Notes: generated from the letters alone by a model not told the origin. DNA of 64,000 bases from HGM04593 sp045660825 (GCA_045660825.1 JAZREN010000053.1:91297-155296), one strand, 5' to 3'; shown: positions 52,161 to 60,067, counted from the stretch's first letter. Translations and numbers: made by a program.

Positions 52161-52417
52161 ATAGCATTAAAATTAAGTTGTACAGCTATAGAACGTGTGC
52201 AAAGTTAGAAATTAATCTACTGATGCAAGGCTATATAAATGTAATACCGAAAAATGGAAACAACACAGCACAATCAAGCAACATAGTTGCAAGATAGTGC
52301 TTTTAAATGTTGTTTCTATTTAATTTTTCGATATTACAGCCTTGCACTTAACGTAGCTTAATTTCACTTAATTGCACGTGTTCTATAACTTATTGTACAA
52401 CTTAATCTTAATGCTAT
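52161..52417. other. 257-bp imperfect giant hairpin in the phage genome
   Basis: The two arms of about 105 nt align as inverted repeats with few indels. Outer match ATAGCATTAAxATTAAGTTG, then TATAGAAC, GTGCAA, GAAATTAA, CTAC, TGCAAGGCT, GTAAT, CGAAAAAT and GAAACAACA. The inner part closes further with AGCAC/GTGCT and GCAAC/GTTGC. It is non-coding and ends at the start codon of the 68-aa plus-strand gene. In a single-stranded virion genome this would fold on itself. It is a candidate origin, packaging or regulatory element. Confidence 0.85.
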
Positions 52418-52622
52418 GAAAGCAATCAAACCAGAAGTCTGGTGCTACAGACAAGCAGAGATAATGAGAAAGAAAGGTATATACAACCTTGATTTCTACA
52501 TTAAAAAAGACGGTAATAGAATTAAGCCGTATTACAAATTAGTAACAGGCCTAAGGAATTTACCTAAACAAATAACAACAAGACCTATTAAGTTAGAAAC
52601 ATTTAAATTATTCTACAATTAA
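52416..52622 (+). CDS. Unknown 68-aa basic phage protein (plus strand)
   Basis: MKAIKPEVWCYRQAEIMRKK to '...LETFKLFYN'. It is very rich in Lys and Arg with aromatic residues, so nucleic-acid binding is plausible but unproven. It is transcribed against all core phage genes. Its ATG lies at the edge of the giant hairpin, so its translation or transcription may depend on that structure. It is followed 20 bp later by another plus-strand gene and then a shared terminator. Confidence 0.6.
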   Translation: MKAIKPEVWCYRQAEIMRKKGIYNLDFYIKKDGNRIKPYYKLVTGLRNLPKQITTRPIKLETFKLFYN

Positions 52623-52644
52623 ATTAAAAATTAAATTTCGCATG

Positions 52645-52884
52645 ATGAAACCGATGACAAAAAAGGAGTTCACTAAAGAGTGCTTTAAAGCAATCGCAAG
52701 TATGAACGATGAAGAGATAGAAGCTGTTAGAAAAGGTTTCTACACATTGTTTAAGGTGTTAGAAGAAGGCAAAGCAATTGGTCCATTTAATTTGAATTCA
52801 AATTCAGTATTCCTGCTAGATGTAACGTTTAGAGCATCAACAGAAGCAATGAAAAGAATGAAAAAAAACGAAATGCCTTATTAA
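52645..52884 (+). CDS. Unknown 79-aa phage protein (plus strand)
   Basis: Starts at ATG 52645 (MKPMTKKEFTKECFKAIASM) or the preceding ATG 52642. Predicted mostly helical, no signal peptide and no known motif ('NDEEIEAVRKGFYTLFKVLE'). It forms a two-gene plus-strand unit with the 68-aa gene. By position and opposite orientation it could belong to a lysogenic or regulatory programme; this is inference. Confidence 0.6.
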   Translation: MKPMTKKEFTKECFKAIASMNDEEIEAVRKGFYTLFKVLEEGKAIGPFNLNSNSVFLLDVTFRASTEAMKRMKKNEMPY

Positions 52885-52920
52885 AAACAAGAGCTACCTT
52901 ATTAGGTAGCTCTTTTGTTT
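52883..52920. terminator. Bidirectional terminator between opposing phage units
   Basis: AGCTACCT/AGGTAGCT stem extended by AAAACAA/TTTTGTTT, loop TATT. It separates the plus-strand unit from the end of the minus-strand operon. Confidence 0.85.
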
Positions 52921-53038
52921 AGATAGGGTATATTTTGTTTGCAATGATTTCAAATAAAACATCAAATGCAAACAAGAATACGAATGCATGAAACATTACA
53001 TATAAAACGATAAGTAAAAGTTTAAAAATCTTACTCAT
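52919..53038 (-). CDS. Small hydrophobic phage protein (39 aa), lysis candidate
   Basis: ATG at 53038 gives MSKIFKLLLIVLYVMFHAFV to '...EIIANKIYPI'. It has one long hydrophobic segment and a short polar tail. It is the last gene of the minus-strand phage operon, 28 bp after VP2. A TATCTTTG box at 53061-53054 could give it separate expression, though no good -33 box is seen. Microvirus lysis proteins are short membrane peptides (phiX174 E), so this is the best candidate besides the amidase. Confidence 0.55.
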   Translation of the reverse strand: MSKIFKLLLIVLYVMFHAFVFLFAFDVLFEIIANKIYPI

Positions 53039-53066
53039 AACAAATAATTTGCACAAAGATAGCAAA

Positions 53067-54236
53067 TCATCTATTATGGTATGAACTTTTAGCAGAAAAT
53101 GTAGCACCGCCAGCAGTATAATCAGGATTGACAATACCCATTCGGGGATTGAAACCACCGAAATAATATCGAGTGCCACGTCTATCGAATGTATAATCGT
53201 CAACCGTCCATTCTCGTGGTTTCCACGTAGCCTGTTCTGCTGGGAGTATGCACTTATCGCAATATTCTGCGTACTTACCTTGCAAATGGAGTGCCCAAGC
53301 AAATTCAAACTCACTAGAGCCTAGTGGAATATTATAGGTTTCAGCAAACTCTTTTCGCTTTTCGGATTCCAAGGCAAGGACTTCTTGTTGTGTGAGTTCT
53401 GCTTGATTAAGGGCATCAGCATATAGGTTGCGATTCTCTTGATAATCTTCCAACGTTGAGGTATACGAAGTCTGCGCGGTGTTAACGGCAATACGGCTTT
53501 CACTTTCTTCTATATCTTGTGCAAGTCTTGCGATATCTACGTTCATATCATTATGCATTTTGATAATGCGTTGATAGATTTCGTAGTTTTGGTTATAGAG
53601 GTTAGTAGCTTGTGCAGCCTTAAGCTTGATTTCCGCGGAGTTAAGGCCATCCATCCATGAAATAGATTTACGTATTTGTTCAGCGGTTACATCGGTCAAG
53701 CCGTTATCATGTGCCATTTTTTGAATAGACGCAAGATTGTGCTGGACGACACTATCCAAATGCTTTTTATTATATTCAAGCATTTCGTCGCTAACTTTAG
53801 AATCAATAAGGCCTTTCACTCCTTGCGCAAAGCTATTGCCGATATTCGGCCAAGATGATGCGATAGCAGAGCCGACAGCGGCACCACTTGATGTGGATGC
53901 CATGGAGCCAGGTTGCGGTGAGGTATCAAGTGTATCGGCTTGAGCTGATTTATATTCACCACCAACAATAGATGCAGGGTTAACACCTGCGGCACGTGCT
54001 CTTTCAATTTGTGAGCCGATACTATTGTATTCATTGGTACGATTCCACATGTCAAGCTCCCATTCCTGAGCGGCTAAACGTTCTTCACGTTGAAAGTCTC
54101 TATTTTTCTGCGCTTCTTCCGCATTAAACTCTCTATCTTTTTTAGCTTGTTGCATGCCGATAAGAGAGCCAACTAAGCCAGTACCTGCGGAAAGGCCGCC
54201 AGCAACTGCGGCAGCGCCTGCCATAGTTAAACTCAT
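53067..54236 (-). CDS. Microvirus DNA pilot protein VP2 (H-like)
   Basis: 389-aa minor capsid protein that escorts the genome into the cell. The start 'MSLTMAGAAAVAGGLSAGTG' is a Gly/Ala-rich hydrophobic segment. A helical, charged region follows with the conserved microvirus phrase 'EYNSIGSQIERARAAGVNPA'. The middle is Ser/Gly-rich and then a long coiled region. Length and layout match Bacteroidetes microvirus VP2. It follows VP1 across a 72-bp gap that contains a hairpin (54264-54292). Confidence 0.92.
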   Translation of the reverse strand: MSLTMAGAAAVAGGLSAGTGLVGSLIGMQQAKKDREFNAEEAQKNRDFQREERLAAQEWELDMWNRTNEYNSIGSQIERARAAGVNPASIVGGEYKSAQADTLDTSPQPGSMASTSSGAAVGSAIASSWPNIGNSFAQGVKGLIDSKVSDEMLEYNKKHLDSVVQHNLASIQKMAHDNGLTDVTAEQIRKSISWMDGLNSAEIKLKAAQATNLYNQNYEIYQRIIKMHNDMNVDIARLAQDIEESESRIAVNTAQTSYTSTLEDYQENRNLYADALNQAELTQQEVLALESEKRKEFAETYNIPLGSSEFEFAWALHLQGKYAEYCDKCILPAEQATWKPREWTVDDYTFDRRGTRYYFGGFNPRMGIVNPDYTAGGATFSAKSSYHNR

Positions 54237-54263
54237 AATTGTACATTTTTAAGGTTAAACGAG

Positions 54264-54292
54264 TGGTGCCCACTCGTCATGAGCGAGCACCA
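54264..54292 (-). other. Hairpin between VP1 and VP2 genes
   Basis: TGGTGC...GCACCA stem with partly paired interior (ACTCG/GAGCG). It resembles the intercistronic hairpins that shape late mRNA ends in phiX174-type phages; role inferred. Confidence 0.55.
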
Positions 54293-54308
54293 TTGTCCAA
54301 AATCAAAG

Positions 54309-56042
54309 TTAATTAGCACGAACACCATTGATATCTATATCAACCTTATTGGCTTTATCTTCCTCACGGAACTCATAAGAATCGTACATGCTCTTACCTG
54401 GGAAACGTGATTGGATACTGAAATTGTGGATTATATAAAACTTATCCTCCTCAACGTCAGTGATATTGAAAATGCGGTTATATTGAGCAGAATCATCTGC
54501 ATCAACGAAATTAATGCCATGTGTTACCTCATCATAGGGATCGCTTTGAAAATATGAAGAGACATCACGCATAAGTGACCATGCCTCGAGGCCTGCGTTT
54601 TTAGACTTTAGAACCAAGTCACCAGTCATATTATCGTATCCACGTTTATATTCGCCATAGCGCGGAACAAAGCCAAACACGGCATCATTCATATTGACAT
54701 TCATTTCACCCCGCGTTGGTACATACAACTCGCGAGTAGCAAGAGCCTGAACGCCGAGTGCATCAAATTCCGGGGTATAGAAGTCAAGTCGCGAGGTATG
54801 GAATGTCATCCTATCAGTACCCTGATAATATGCAGTTTTAGGAACAATCGTAGATATCACAATAAGATATCCATATTCATCGGTAGAATACTGAACATTG
54901 AGTTCTTGACGGCCAATTCCTTTACCTGCGTAGCTACCAAGAGACGCAAAGCCTGTATCAGATGTACTAGTAACATCACCGAACTGAATTTTAACCGAAT
55001 TTTGAGCAACAAGGGTAGAACGATTTAGTTTAGCGTCAGGCAAGCGAACACCCCAACGTGCAAGATAGCGGTCAAGCACACGAGCGCCTGCAAGCTGATG
55101 ACGTTTCATATAGTCAGTTGCAGCCTTAAGAGCATCCACAGCAAATTGAGAAAGGTTAAATGACCATTTAGCAACAGGCGTGCCATTTGTTTCAGTGTTA
55201 ATAATAGCAGAATCTTCGGTTGTAGTATCGTTAACACTAATAGGACTATACGCAGTGCCATTGGGTGCTACAGGGTTGTCCCATGCAGAAACGAAGTAAT
55301 CACTATCGTAAGCAACTCTATACATAACATCAAATGCTACATCCAGTTCGTTTGCAACAAAACGTGATGGGAAATCAGCTATATTGTCAGTGTTATCCCA
55401 TATGAACCATTTACGGATAGAAATTGAACGAGTATCATCAACATATGCACTAGGGTAGTACCAATCGGAATAAACACGCATGACAGCAAGCAAAGGAAGA
55501 GCGGAGTGTATAACTGCTTGGGCGCGGAGGTCGAAGACAACGCGGTAGCCGAGAGAACATAGTAGTTTATATGCGTATTTACCTTTTGGAGTAAAGATAT
55601 AACGTCTAGACTGGCCACCAGCGTCAAACACCTCAATATCAAAAGTTGGTGAAGAGGTTTCGGTAGCATATTCGGCACTTGAAAGACAACGAACTATTTC
55701 AGAATTGTATATCTGTGGCACATAGGGTACGAAAGAATTACCGTTAGCATCAATATAATCAGTATCATCTATAAATTCATTCCAGCCACGCATGATAGTA
55801 CGCATAGGAACGAAGAAAGCGCGAGTGTTGATATCAGCATTGCCGTATGTAGGTAATGGCATAGGAGCAAGACGAGTAAAAGTTGACACCGTCATGTCTA
55901 CTGATTGTTTTGGAACTAGCTCCATAATCTTGGAGCAATTGAACTCCATGAAATTAGCAGTAGTAAGATGCTGTGACGATAGATCTAGGTCAGTAAAATG
56001 AGTTACGGCATTAGCCACTTTTGCAGTTTTAGGTGTACTCAT
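54309..56042 (-). CDS. Microvirus major capsid protein VP1 (F-like)
   Basis: 577-aa single-jellyroll capsid protein. Recognisable N-terminus 'HFTDLDLSSQHLTTANFMEF' followed by 'FTRLAPMPLPTYGNADIN' and 'AFFVPMRTIMRGWNEFI', the conserved start of Bacteroidetes microvirus MCPs. It also has the C-terminal 'FSIQSRFPGKSMYDSYEF'. No indel or stop, so the capsid gene should be functional. It starts 2 bp from the stop of the upstream VP3-position gene. Confidence 0.96.
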   Translation of the reverse strand: MSTPKTAKVANAVTHFTDLDLSSQHLTTANFMEFNCSKIMELVPKQSVDMTVSTFTRLAPMPLPTYGNADINTRAFFVPMRTIMRGWNEFIDDTDYIDANGNSFVPYVPQIYNSEIVRCLSSAEYATETSSPTFDIEVFDAGGQSRRYIFTPKGKYAYKLLCSLGYRVVFDLRAQAVIHSALPLLAVMRVYSDWYYPSAYVDDTRSISIRKWFIWDNTDNIADFPSRFVANELDVAFDVMYRVAYDSDYFVSAWDNPVAPNGTAYSPISVNDTTTEDSAIINTETNGTPVAKWSFNLSQFAVDALKAATDYMKRHQLAGARVLDRYLARWGVRLPDAKLNRSTLVAQNSVKIQFGDVTSTSDTGFASLGSYAGKGIGRQELNVQYSTDEYGYLIVISTIVPKTAYYQGTDRMTFHTSRLDFYTPEFDALGVQALATRELYVPTRGEMNVNMNDAVFGFVPRYGEYKRGYDNMTGDLVLKSKNAGLEAWSLMRDVSSYFQSDPYDEVTHGINFVDADDSAQYNRIFNITDVEEDKFYIIHNFSIQSRFPGKSMYDSYEFREEDKANKVDIDINGVRAN

Positions 56043-56044
56043 AA

Positions 56045-56368
56045 TTATTCAAAATTTAGGTTAGACAATGTTTTCTCCATATTAGCTACCTGTGCGAGAG
56101 GACTAGCAGTAAGTTGGGCGGAATCAAGTTTAGCACCGATAGCGAGTAAGTTATCTAGAGAGAAATCAGAAACACGGAAAGGTTTCATCTCGGCTTTACG
56201 GTCAATGGTAACATATTTTACCTTTGTACTCATTAGGCCTGTGTTCTCGTCAAAAGTGTTTACTCTTTGTTTACGAATAATAGGTCTACATGGTAGAGAA
56301 ATAACAGGAGCACAATTTGTACGAATGCGCTCATAATGTGGTAAAGGTTTTAGGACATCAGTTTTCAT
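56045..56368 (-). CDS. Probable microvirus internal scaffolding protein (VP3 position)
   Basis: 107 aa, MKTDVLKPLPHYERIRTNCA to '...KTLSNLNFE'. Small, polar, without signal peptide. Position between rep and capsid genes, size, and the C-terminal helical 'SPLAQVANMEKTL' fit VP3/B scaffolding proteins, but similarity at sequence level is not decisive. Overlaps the stop of VP4 by 4 bp (ATGA-type coupling). Confidence 0.75.
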   Translation of the reverse strand: MKTDVLKPLPHYERIRTNCAPVISLPCRPIIRKQRVNTFDENTGLMSTKVKYVTIDRKAEMKPFRVSDFSLDNLLAIGAKLDSAQLTASPLAQVANMEKTLSNLNFE

Positions 56369-57963
56369 AATAATACATTTTTAAAGATTGTTTTAAATTT
56401 TGCTTTTAGATTTTCTAGGTAGTCAAATGTTGCTTGCTCATCATTACGTTGTTCATAGGTCATTTGTTGAATAAGCACAGCAAGTTTATCAAAATCACGG
56501 AAAGCGGGGTCACTAAATTCATTGAACGTATATCGTTGGACATAGTCGGCATAAGTGTCGCTATGGGAGTTAGATATCATGTGTGAACCGTGTCCGTATC
56601 GGTCAAGGGAGTAGTGGTCAACTTCTTTTTCCTTGAGAATAGGCGTACGAACCATCTTTTCGTTAACGTGAATACTAGATTTAATGCAATAATAAGGACG
56701 CATGCCAACGCGAAGAGATTGCATCCAATCGTGTAAATTAGTTTCTTCATCGGTTAAAAGGTTTTGAGATTGTAATTTATAGTTTATTCCATCTATGTGG
56801 CGGTGTCTACCTTTGTAGAATTGATCATATATGACATAATCACTAATATCACGGTCACCGAGCAATTTAAAGAACTTAGCTTTTAAGTCATCATTAGAGC
56901 AATTGCGAACGATGTCCATATACTTTAGTACGGTTTTGTCTACCTTGCGGAGTTTATTGGCTAAAACATGATTTAGGCCATTTTCGGACAGCTCCCAATA
57001 AAGTGAGCCGTCAGCATGTTTTTTAAGGTTGTAGAACAATTTTCGCTTATAGTACATGGGAAGAGGATAAGTTTTTACAATCTTGTCTTTATCTTTCATT
57101 GTCATCTGGTCAAGTTCCATAAACATGAGTTTTTCGGGCGTTAAATCATCAAGATAGGACAATCCAAAGCCTTTACTTTGTCGGTGAAACATGTCTATAT
57201 TCCTACGTAGTGTTTTTATCATTTCTAGGTCTTCTTCCTCAATGGTACGGTGATTGAGAGAATAATGATATACTTTATCTGTAATTGCCTTGATACGTTT
57301 TTCAAGTTTCTTGCAAAAGGTGCTTGACTTGGTAATGTACTTCGATACATACATCGCAACAGCAGACGTAGTAGGAAAATCGGTGTTAGCACCGAAACCA
57401 TTATCACGGCCATATACATGCTTGTATACATAAGTGGCAGGCTTAAACGGATAGCCATCAGTGCGTCCATATTGCCAGGAATCTGCAACAAGTTGCGAGA
57501 ACTTAAGTGGGTCTATATCAGCATATACGAAAAACAATATATGATAATGCGGACGGTGAGTATAACGCTCATCTTCGCCATACTCGGTAGTAAGAAAGTA
57601 GCGGAACGCGTCCTTTGATATACCGAAATGGTAAGATATAAGCCTACGCAAACGTTTTAGGAATAGCTTAAAATGTCTATGATTGAAGCATGAAAAGTCC
57701 TTAAGGTCGTACTTATCAAGGTCAACGAAATGAGACAATTTAGGCAGATGTTCATCAGCATAAGTTAATGTATCAAAATAGACATAACCACCGAGAGCGA
57801 AAGTACGTTGCATCTCATAATGAGTGCGGACATACCATTCATTACGCTTTGCTTGTAAGCATTGGGCACATACACCGCAAGGTACTTGCATATTAAGGAG
57901 TTGACCGCCACGGTTATTGATAACCTTTGTAGGGTTGCGGATAGATAGGGGATTGAGACACAT
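56365..57963 (-). CDS. Microvirus replication initiator VP4 (HUH Rep)
   Basis: 532-aa rolling-circle replication protein that nicks the origin and stays bound to the 5' end. Features: zinc-type cysteines 29, 32 and 35 ('VPCGVCAQCLQAK'), motif 1 'YVYFDTLTYADEHLP', HUH motif His139-x-His141 in 'RPHYHILFF', and a catalytic tyrosine motif 'AMYVSKYITK' with Tyr205 and Lys208. It is long for the family; the extra sequence is C-terminal (after about 330). The gene is intact. Confidence 0.95.
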   Translation of the reverse strand: MCLNPLSIRNPTKVINNRGGQLLNMQVPCGVCAQCLQAKRNEWYVRTHYEMQRTFALGGYVYFDTLTYADEHLPKLSHFVDLDKYDLKDFSCFNHRHFKLFLKRLRRLISYHFGISKDAFRYFLTTEYGEDERYTHRPHYHILFFVYADIDPLKFSQLVADSWQYGRTDGYPFKPATYVYKHVYGRDNGFGANTDFPTTSAVAMYVSKYITKSSTFCKKLEKRIKAITDKVYHYSLNHRTIEEEDLEMIKTLRRNIDMFHRQSKGFGLSYLDDLTPEKLMFMELDQMTMKDKDKIVKTYPLPMYYKRKLFYNLKKHADGSLYWELSENGLNHVLANKLRKVDKTVLKYMDIVRNCSNDDLKAKFFKLLGDRDISDYVIYDQFYKGRHRHIDGINYKLQSQNLLTDEETNLHDWMQSLRVGMRPYYCIKSSIHVNEKMVRTPILKEKEVDHYSLDRYGHGSHMISNSHSDTYADYVQRYTFNEFSDPAFRDFDKLAVLIQQMTYEQRNDEQATFDYLENLKAKFKTIFKNVLL

Positions 57964-57965
57964 AA

Positions 57966-58055
57966 TTAGTTAGGATTTTTATGACCAGTTAGGATGTGGC
58001 AAAGCCAATAAACAACGCGTTTGAACCATAGAATCAAACCTTTTTTCTCACTCAT
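57966..58055 (-). CDS. Tiny phage protein (29 aa)
   Basis: ATG at 58055 gives MSEKKGLILWFKRVVYWLCH to '...TGHKNPN'. Amphipathic or weakly membrane-spanning, basic. Overlaps the end of the amidase gene by 8 bp and ends 2 bp before the VP4 start codon. The tight fit supports translation, but it is too short for homology. Confidence 0.5.
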   Translation of the reverse strand: MSEKKGLILWFKRVVYWLCHILTGHKNPN

Positions 58056-58479
58056 TTTCAACACCTCCTTTCAATAGATGGGAATATTCATTTTTAACAT
58101 CAAAACAAGGGCAAGCCTTATTAGCAAATTCCTTATGACCATGAATAGCAACATCACCATAGGTTAAACGGAGCATTGCAAGGAGAATAAACATTGATTT
58201 CTCTTGATGTTCCGTGCGGGTATCACATGGGATACCATTAGAATCAAGACCACCAATGTAGCAGATACCGATAGAATCATGATTGTGACCTTTGCAATGG
58301 GCACCACAAACGGAGATATCGCGACCACATTGAATTGTACCATCTAGCTTGATTACGAAATGATATCCGACATCGTTAAAACCGCGTTGTTTATGCCATG
58401 CGCGGATGTCATCTATATCGTAGTCTACATTGCAAGGTGTGGCAGAGCAATGGATAATAATTTTGTTAATCTTTCTCAT
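58048..58479 (-). CDS. N-acetylmuramoyl-L-alanine amidase (T7-lysozyme type), phage
   Basis: Cleaves the sugar-peptide bond in peptidoglycan. 143 aa, Amidase_2/PGRP fold. Zinc ligands His10, His115 and Cys123 are in 'IIIHCSAT', 'IHGHKEF' and 'NKACPCFDV'; 'VGYHFVIKLDGTIQCGRD' is the family core with Tyr39. No signal peptide, so export to the wall would need a lysis protein or virion delivery. Overlaps the upstream 105-aa gene by 4 bp. Such amidases occur in Bacteroidetes phages, but phiX174-type phages lack them. Confidence 0.93.
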   Translation of the reverse strand: MRKINKIIIHCSATPCNVDYDIDDIRAWHKQRGFNDVGYHFVIKLDGTIQCGRDISVCGAHCKGHNHDSIGICYIGGLDSNGIPCDTRTEHQEKSMFILLAMLRLTYGDVAIHGHKEFANKACPCFDVKNEYSHLLKGGVENE

Positions 58480-58793
58480 GACTTAAATTTAGTATTACAA
58501 TTAATAAAACAGAAATAACGTTCACGCATTGTAAGATAGTTTACAAGGAGTAAAGGTTCTTTAATGAACAAATCATGTTCCTGCAAATCAATGATAGAGG
58601 AAGACAACATAGAAGAATCATAAGCATGCACAATTTCATCAAAGAAATAGCAAAGCATACGATTAACTACAATTTCATCTAGTTGGGAAAATACATTGTA
58701 GAAAAGATTGATACATGCGTAAAATCTGTGAGAAAAGAGGTGATTTATAAACCTCTTACAAATCCAATTGTTAACGGTTGTGTACATAAACAT
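58476..58793 (-). CDS. Unknown 105-aa phage protein next to the right attachment site
   Basis: MFMYTTVNNWICKRFINHLF to '...INCNTKFKS'; internal ATGs (for example at MLCYFF) could be the real start. No recognised motif; mostly helical with many aromatics. It begins 8 bp from the right dif-like site, so no phage promoter can lie between them in the integrated state. In the circle, the promoter at 51980-52011 would serve it. Confidence 0.55.
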   Translation of the reverse strand: MFMYTTVNNWICKRFINHLFSHRFYACINLFYNVFSQLDEIVVNRMLCYFFDEIVHAYDSSMLSSSIIDLQEHDLFIKEPLLLVNYLTMRERYFCFINCNTKFKS

Positions 58794-58800
58794 AACATTT

Positions 58801-58828
58801 TTGGTTGATAATAAATATTATGTTTAAT
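58801..58828. other. Right dif-like attachment site of the microvirus prophage
   Basis: XerC-type arm TTGGTTGATAA, centre TAAATA, XerD-type arm TTATGTTTAAT. The last differs at one position from the proteobacterial XerD arm TTATGTTAAAT. It shares the TGATAATAAATATTA core with 51818-51845. Confidence 0.75.
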
Positions 58829-59008
58829 ATAGTTTTGATATTTGCGCACTATCTGTGTCAATGGATGGATTTTGGGAAGGAATTTATTTCTGTTATTCGC
58901 TGAAAGATTAAGATATATTAGTCGTATATTGGTCACTTACACGTGGCTTGAAAATTTACGCACTAAATGCTAAAGCAAGTTTTGCATTTTTCTCGTTGGA
59001 GCGAGTTT

Positions 59009-60067
59009 TCATTCCTCTTCCGTGTGCTGTGTACGCATGCGGTTTATCAATCTTTCAAATTCTTGAATTGCTTTGTGGCAATCGTCGGCATCTTGCTGAA
59101 AATCAAATTCTGCAAAGTTTTCTTCTCCAACCCGTGTGTGCAGTCTTATTGTGTCGACACCATCGTAGCTCCTTAAAACAACCGTTGCACGTTGGTAGCA
59201 CTCGTCGTACTCGTCATCGGTTGTTGTCTGGGGATTGTTGTACTGGTCTTCATAAATCTCGAGTTTTGAGCGGAACTCCTTTAAGATGTTCTCGCCGTGT
59301 TCCAGAATATGTGCACTATTCTCTGCGTCTTTATCCATGTTGATGCCTGCAAACTCTTCGTGCGCTTCAATAATGGAATATTGAAGCAACATAATAGAAC
59401 GGATTGGCAGGTACACGGTGTCTAATTGTGTCAGCGAATATGAGCATTCGGGGTAATTGTCTTCTATATAATGCTTTATGTGTTCAGGTGTATCATATTT
59501 ATTGGCAACGATACCTGAGTTCTTTTTATGCTCATCGGCTCTTTCTTTTGCTTCTGTAAAATGCGTGTTGAACTCTTTGTTCAGGTATAATGCCCACAAC
59601 CCTTTAACCTCGATGGTATACACTTTGCCGCAATCGCGTTCAATATATATATTCTTTAGTCGTTTTTTGCTACACAGCTCGTTCTTGTCAATTGGGAACT
59701 CCACGATTGTACCATATATTCTTTCTTTCGCATATGGCTTTGAGAGTTTCTCAACTTTTACAGAATGTATCTGGGTCTTAAAGTATGAGCCCTTGTTGTA
59801 TTCAATGCTTATATTGTTGTTTTTGCTGATATCAATAGCCTTGTTTTTTGATGGAATCAGAATTTTGAAGTATGTACTCTCCCCTTTCCTGCCAATATAA
59901 TGCCTTATGTAGCCAATTTCATAGCCTTTGCCTTTACATTTGTCTTTGTATTTATCCAATTCACCATAGTCAAATGTAAGCCAGAAAGCGTCGCTCGCTC
60001 CGCTATACACCTGCGCTGCAAGTGTCTGTGTGAGCAACACCATAATAAATAACAGAATCTTTTTCAT
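59009..60067 (-). CDS. Secreted protein of unknown function (352 aa)
   Basis: Signal peptide MKKILLFIMVLLTQTLAAQ. The mature part is mixed: a beta-rich half to about residue 165 ('FKILIPSKNKAIDISKNNNI', 'SKPYAKERIYGTIVEFPI') and a helical half (about 170-350) with charged repeats of Glu, Asp and Lys. No family recognised. It is the first host gene beyond the prophage, 180 bp from the attachment site. It lies 36 bp downstream of the membrane protein gene at 60104-60703, possibly in the same transcript. Confidence 0.75.
   Translation of the reverse strand: MKKILLFIMVLLTQTLAAQVYSGASDAFWLTFDYGELDKYKDKCKGKGYEIGYIRHYIGRKGESTYFKILIPSKNKAIDISKNNNISIEYNKGSYFKTQIHSVKVEKLSKPYAKERIYGTIVEFPIDKNELCSKKRLKNIYIERDCGKVYTIEVKGLWALYLNKEFNTHFTEAKERADEHKKNSGIVANKYDTPEHIKHYIEDNYPECSYSLTQLDTVYLPIRSIMLLQYSIIEAHEEFAGINMDKDAENSAHILEHGENILKEFRSKLEIYEDQYNNPQTTTDDEYDECYQRATVVLRSYDGVDTIRLHTRVGEENFAEFDFQQDADDCHKAIQEFERLINRMRTQHTEEE

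Larger units (their letters stand above)
51829..58811. mobile_element. Integrated temperate microvirus (ssDNA phage), about 7.0 kb
   Basis: All core microvirus genes are present and intact on minus: replication initiator VP4, small protein in the VP3 position, major capsid VP1 and pilot VP2. A peptidoglycan amidase and small unknown proteins accompany them. The element is bounded by two dif-like sites and carries no integrase, which fits use of host XerC/XerD, as described for Bacteroidetes microvirus prophages. Distance between crossover regions is 6,983 bp. Left part (51.83-52.9 kb) is unusual: an outward promoter, a 257-bp hairpin, and two plus-strand genes. AT content is visibly higher than in host genes. 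Confidence 0.93.

Noticed and set aside
52122..52417. Insertion sequence with inverted ends instead of a phage hairpin
   Set aside because: Arms are continuous through the whole segment, there is no transposase, and it lies between phage genes.
58745..58936. 63-codon minus-strand frame across the right attachment site
   Set aside because: It overlaps the dif-like site and the 105-aa gene in another frame; composition gives no protein-like signal.
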